Shown one piece after another: positions 60,490 to 64,000 of a stretch of DNA of 64,000 nucleotides. The DNA is from Torreya grandis. Lineage: Eukaryota > Streptophyta > Pinopsida > Cupressales > Taxaceae. The position numbers were made by a program, and so were the translations under genes. Positions within the stretch are counted from its first letter, which is position 1. Every line of letters starts with the position of its first letter. A model generated the notes under the pieces. It was not told where the DNA came from. It saw only the letters and a list, made by a program, of their open reading frames with translations, and made no database searches. Location of the stretch: positions 781,001 through 845,000 of the forward strand of contig JARHVA010002685.1 of assembly GCA_037957365.1 (NCBI GenBank), given 5' to 3'.

Positions 60490-60800
60490 AGTAAAATGGA
60501 AGATAAAAAATGTTTCATTGATCGTAGAATTCTTGGTAAATTGTCTAGAAAATATAGATTTATGGCAAATGCATGGGTCAGTTAGTATGGGAATAAGTTA
60601 AAGATCAAATTTGATAAGTGTCTAGTCAAAGTAGAGATTAGGTTGCCTAAATTCACTATAGTAGTGGATATTTTTATATTAATGTTGGGATCATATGATG
60701 TGACCCTGGGATTCAATTGGATTGAAAAGCATAAAACCAAAGTTGACTATTATCTAAAGAAGGTTGAGTGTCAAGATGATCTGAAAAATTAGACATAACT
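60490..60800 (+). pseudogene. Decayed aspartic protease (element F)
   Basis: One frame reads KCFIDRRILGKLSRKYRF where chromoviruses have VLIDSGASHSFIS, so the catalytic Ser-Gly is gone. Later blocks are clear: LGSYDVTLGFNWIEKHKT (family LGSYDVILGMDWL..H) and VECQDD. It stands between gag and RT as expected. Confidence 0.75.
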
Positions 60801-60929
60801 TTAGGGAGAGAAAAGCAAGTTAAAACTAAGGTAGATTTTTACAATTCAACTCAAGAAAGCTCAAAGGAAGGGATGACTGAAATTTATTGTTAAGATAAAT
60901 GATATGAAGGAGTCTAAGGAACCATCTAT

Positions 60930-62240
60930 CAATGTTTATTATTTTCTAAGAAATTTTCATGGCATGTTTCCATAAGAATTACCAAGATTACCACCCAAGC
61001 GTGAGTTTTATTTCTAGATTGATATTATACCTAGCTTGGAATCAAATTTTAAGGCAATATATAAAATGATAACCACTGAACTAGTTGAGTTAAAGTCATA
61101 ACTTCAGGGGTTGTTGTTGAAAGGGCTAATTCAACCAAGTGTGTTACCTTGGGTGCTTCAGTTGTCTTCGTCAAGAAGAAGGATGTCATTTTTCACCTGT
61201 GTAAATATTATAAGATGTGAATAAATAAATGATCAAGAACATATATTAATTTCCATGCATTAATGATATCTTTGATCAAATACAAAGGGTAATAGTCTTT
61301 TCTAAGATTGATCTTATATCATGGTATCATCAATTGAGGATTCATGAAGAGGATTTTAAAAATATCATTCAAAACATGATATGGTCACTATGAGTTCACA
61401 GTGTTATCATTTAGATTGATAAATGCTCTAGAAACATTTATGGATTTTATGAAAAGTGTGTTCATAGATTACTTGGATCATTTTGTTTTGTTATTTATAG
61501 ATTACATCTTCATTTATTCTAACAATGAGGAAGAACACCTACAACATCTAAAACTAGTTTTGTAGCATTTGCAAAAGCACAAGTTCTATGGAAAGTTGTC
61601 TAAGTGTGAATTTTTCTAAAATAAAGTGCAGTATCAAGGACATATTATCTATGTGAATGGTATTTTAGTGGATCCAAAAAGATAAAATCTATAATGGATT
61701 ATTTGGCACTAAGGAATGTGCATGAGTTAATAATTTTTATGGGATTAATATGCTATACATAAAATTCATTATGAATTTCTCTAAGATAGCTAATCTAATT
61801 ACTTATCTTCAATGGAAGAATCAGAGTTTATTCTGGTCAGATAAGTGTGAGGTAACCTTTTAAGAACTAAAAAGGAGGTTTACTTTAGCACCAATGCTAA
61901 AAGTTACCAATCCTAATGGTCATGATCATTGATGCATTTGACGATGGAATTGGAGGATTTCTTATTGGAGGAGTCTAGGAAACTAAATCCATATGAGGTG
62001 GATTATGCCCCTCATGACTTATAAATTATAGTAATTATGCATGATTTTCAAGTTTGGAGGCATTATCTTTTAGGGAAATCATTTGAGCTCAAGACTGACA
62101 ACTTGGGACTCAAGTACATCTTCACCTAATGGAACCTGAATGCTTATCAAAGATGATGGTTAGAGTTTTTATCTAATTATAATTTTGACATTAAATATAT
62201 TAAAGGTAAGGCATATAGGTTAGCTAATTATCTAAGTTAT
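60930..62240 (+). pseudogene. Decayed reverse transcriptase and RNase H (element F)
   Basis: RT starts with FHGMFP, stop, ELPRLPPKREF (family FPEVFPE.LPGLPP.RE). Motif A is FSKIDLISWYHQLRI at 61298-61342 with its catalytic Asp (61310) kept. The FxDD box in another frame reads FIDYIFIYS at 61494: the second catalytic Asp (codon 61503-61505, TAC) is Tyr. HKFYGKLSKCEFF and GILVDPKR follow (family HKLYAK.SKCEFW, GI.VDP.K). The connection and RNase H are marked by ELKRRFTLAPML and IDAFDDGIGGFL near 61925-61960. At least two frameshifts and many stops are present. The enzyme would have copied element RNA to DNA. Confidence 0.9.
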
Positions 62241-62439
62241 AGGAGGTACATAGTAGTTGTGGGTACTATGAAGAATACTTTTCAAGATCAAGGAATCAAA
62301 TTCTTGCCATTAGATGAATTCTATAATCAAGTCAGGAAATCATTATCTAAAAATGACTAGAATCCTAAGTATAAGGGATTCAAGATAAAGAGTGATGATC
62401 TTTTGTGATACAATGGTAGGATATATGTGTCAGATAGAG

Positions 62440-63330
62440 AGAATCTGAGAAACACAATGATAAAGAAACTACACAATGTCTCATATTTAGGATATATAGG
62501 AGTAACCAAGCTCATGGTTAATCTTAGACCACTCTATTTTTAGAAAGGAATCAAAAGAGATGTAACAAATTTTATGTCTCATTATCTATAATGTTAGTGT
62601 ATGAAAGATGGACATGTGTATCTAGATAGATTGTTATATCCACATGATATACTTGAATGGAAGTGGAAGTGGATTAGCATGGACTTTGTACAATGGATTC
62701 CATTATTAGGGAACTAAAATGTTACGATATTGGTTATAATTGATAAACTAACCAAGGTATCCCACTTCATATAAGGTAACTTGAAAGATGATGCACTTAT
62801 GCTTACGAAGAGATTCATATGGTAAGTGTATTGATTTCATGGTTTTTTAGAGATCATTTTGTATTGAGATCTGAGGATGACTTATAGGATTTGGTTGACT
62901 TTGAATTTAGATCTAGGTTCATAGTTAAACTTTAGAACTTTTTATCACCTATAAATTGATGGACAAATAGAGTGAGTTAACGAGGTTTTATAAGATATCC
63001 TTTGTATGTATTGCATGGATTAGTATTTTAAGTGGGAGGAGTACCTTTCATTGGTTGAGTTTTATTACAATAACTCATACCAATCAATATTGAATATGGC
63101 TCTATTTGAGGAATTATATAAAATGAGGTGTAGAACACCAATCATTTGGGACAAGTTAGAAGATAGGGTAGTCTTTGAACCTGAGATGCTTTTAGAAAGG
63201 AAATAACAAGTTAGGAAAATCAAGTAGAGGTTGGTTGAGGCCAATGATAGATAGAAAAGTTATGTTGATCTAAATAATATCTAGGTAATTTTCTATAAGT
63301 GATAAAGTATTTATATAGGTTAAGCCTTAG
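62440..63330 (+). pseudogene. Decayed integrase (element F)
   Basis: The zinc-binding region reads LHNVSYLGYIGVTKLMVNLR near 62470-62530; the second His of the H-H-C-C motif is Tyr (GHPG to GYIG), a C-to-T change. The catalytic core starts with DILEWKWKWISMDF (family DIPEWKWE.ISMDF), keeping the first Asp of the DDE triad, then LVIIDKLTKVSHF. The rest is traced through FHWLSFITITHTNQY-like frames (family LPL.EFAYNNSYQ.S). Stops and frameshifts are many. It would have inserted element DNA into the genome. Confidence 0.85.
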
Positions 63331-63336
63331 AAAATA

Positions 63337-63712
63337 TTGATTAAATTTGGGAAGTATGTAAAACTTTCACCAAGATATGTGGGACCCTTAAAGGTTTTAA
63401 AAGTGGTCAATACTTTAGCATATAGGATTACATTACCACCATCTCTAGCTTGTTTACATAATGTGTTCCATGTGTCTTATCTTAAAAATTGTGATGCTGA
63501 TCCTTCACATGTGTTAGATTAGAATGCTTTACAGGGTCTAGATCTTGGGGTAATCATGGTATAATTGATCAGAATAATCGACACTCACAAACTTAGTTTG
63601 CGTAATAGAGAAGTGTCAGTGTAAGGTCCAGTGGGACCAATATTATGAATATAGTGCCACTTGGGAGGACTATGATGAGTTTTATAGGCTATTTACACAT
63701 TTGTTTGCTTAA
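63337..63712 (+). pseudogene. Integrase C-terminus and chromodomain (element F)
   Basis: An open 61-codon piece (63337-63522) carries KLSPRYVGPLKVL, AYRITLPPSLA and HNVFHVSYLKN with DPSHVLD, the GPY/F module of Gypsy integrases. After a frameshift, LSLRNREVS and the frame KVQWDQYYEYSATWEDYDEF to LFTHLFA and a TAA at 63710-63712 form a chromodomain: KVQW...., then ATWE.E.E.....LF. Chromodomains direct chromovirus integration to certain chromatin. It is the best-preserved part of F. Confidence 0.85.
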
Positions 63713-63806
63713 TTTACTGCTACATATTATTCTATTTTCTATTGAATAATATTTTTAATTTAGAACTTGTGTTTGAATTAATATCATTAGGATGATGACT
63801 AAATTT

Positions 63807-63814
63807 AGGGGGAA
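63807..63814 (+). other. Polypurine tract of element F
   Basis: AGGGGGAA directly precedes the 3' LTR start TGATG, the place and composition required for plus-strand priming. Confidence 0.75.
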
Positions 63815-64000
63815 TGATGTCATATCCCAATTTATCTCCAAGATAAAAAACCTATTTGATCCATGGATTATTATGGTTGTTAATTGATTAACTAGTGTTT
63901 TATTAATCTTTATGTCATATGGTGATTATGAGATAGTTATATGTTTCTTAATTTACATGATTAGTTTGATATGAGTTATTAGTACTTTTTATTATGTACA
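63815..64000 (+). repeat. 3' LTR of element F (first 186 bp only)
   Basis: Matches 54243-54430 with scattered substitutions and small gaps. The remainder lies beyond the window. Confidence 0.85.

Larger units (their letters stand above)
54243..64000 (+). mobile_element. Element F: decayed Ty3/Gypsy chromovirus, 3' LTR cut by window edge
   Basis: The 5' LTR start (54243) and the 3' LTR start (63815) share AAAAAC-CTAT-TGATCCATGGAT and about 180 bp after it. Between them are a decayed initiator-Met primer-binding site (59200), gag, protease, RT, RNase H, integrase, a C-terminal chromodomain and a polypurine tract (63807). The domain order and chromodomain define a chromovirus; the GKYVKLSPRYVGP phrase suggests a Tekay/Del-like or related clade. 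Every enzyme is broken by stops and frameshifts. It is the only element here with all pol domains still recognisable. Confidence 0.9.

Overview
This is AT-rich, intergenic nuclear DNA from a plant with a large, transposon-filled genome. A gymnosperm would fit (an inference from the dense, very old LTR elements with LTRs near 5 kb and the absence of host genes), but the sequence alone does not fix the species. I see no host gene with an intact coding frame, no rRNA or tRNA gene, no CRISPR array and no prokaryotic signal. Nearly all recognisable coding sequence is retroelement gag, protease, reverse transcriptase (RT) or integrase, broken by many stops and frameshifts. CpG is almost absent and many stops look like C-to-T products, as expected of long-methylated repeats.

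Layout. 1-4210: minus-strand Ty3/Gypsy gag-protease relic (D) with a tandem duplication in its protease end and repeats upstream of gag. 5428-15887: plus-strand element A with a truncated 5' LTR, a 2.8 kb interior without recognisable pol, a 4.8 kb 3' LTR and a partial LTR-end duplication. 15888-25199: mostly featureless, with one minus-strand fragment resembling a plant mobile domain (18886-19120). 25200-26055: LINE RT relic. 26067-32190: minus-strand gag-protease relic (C) bracketed by two short similar repeats that may be its LTR edges. 32269-32408: an (AC)70 microsatellite. 34354-48440: element B, a long-LTR element with gag and protease but no RT or integrase, interrupted by a much younger 1.1 kb insertion (40756-41852) carrying a DUF4283/zinc-knuckle ORF1-like frame between 17-bp target-site duplications. 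48850-51139: plus-strand gag-protease relic (E). 54243-64000: plus-strand chromovirus (F) with a roughly 5 kb 5' LTR, all pol domains in decayed form, a chromodomain and the start of its 3' LTR.

A and B are distant members of one family. Their LTRs share the start TGTTGAC, a conserved hairpin, a pyrimidine-patch plus TATAAG core promoter and a similar 3' end, and their interiors share the block next to the 3' LTR. Neither has a recognisable RT or integrase, so both were probably mobilised in trans. The best candidates for new biology are this long-LTR gag-protease family with its conserved hairpins, the CpG-retaining ORF1-only insertion in B, and a 462-bp foldback with microsatellite loop in the LTR of F. 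All boundaries and similarities were judged by eye.
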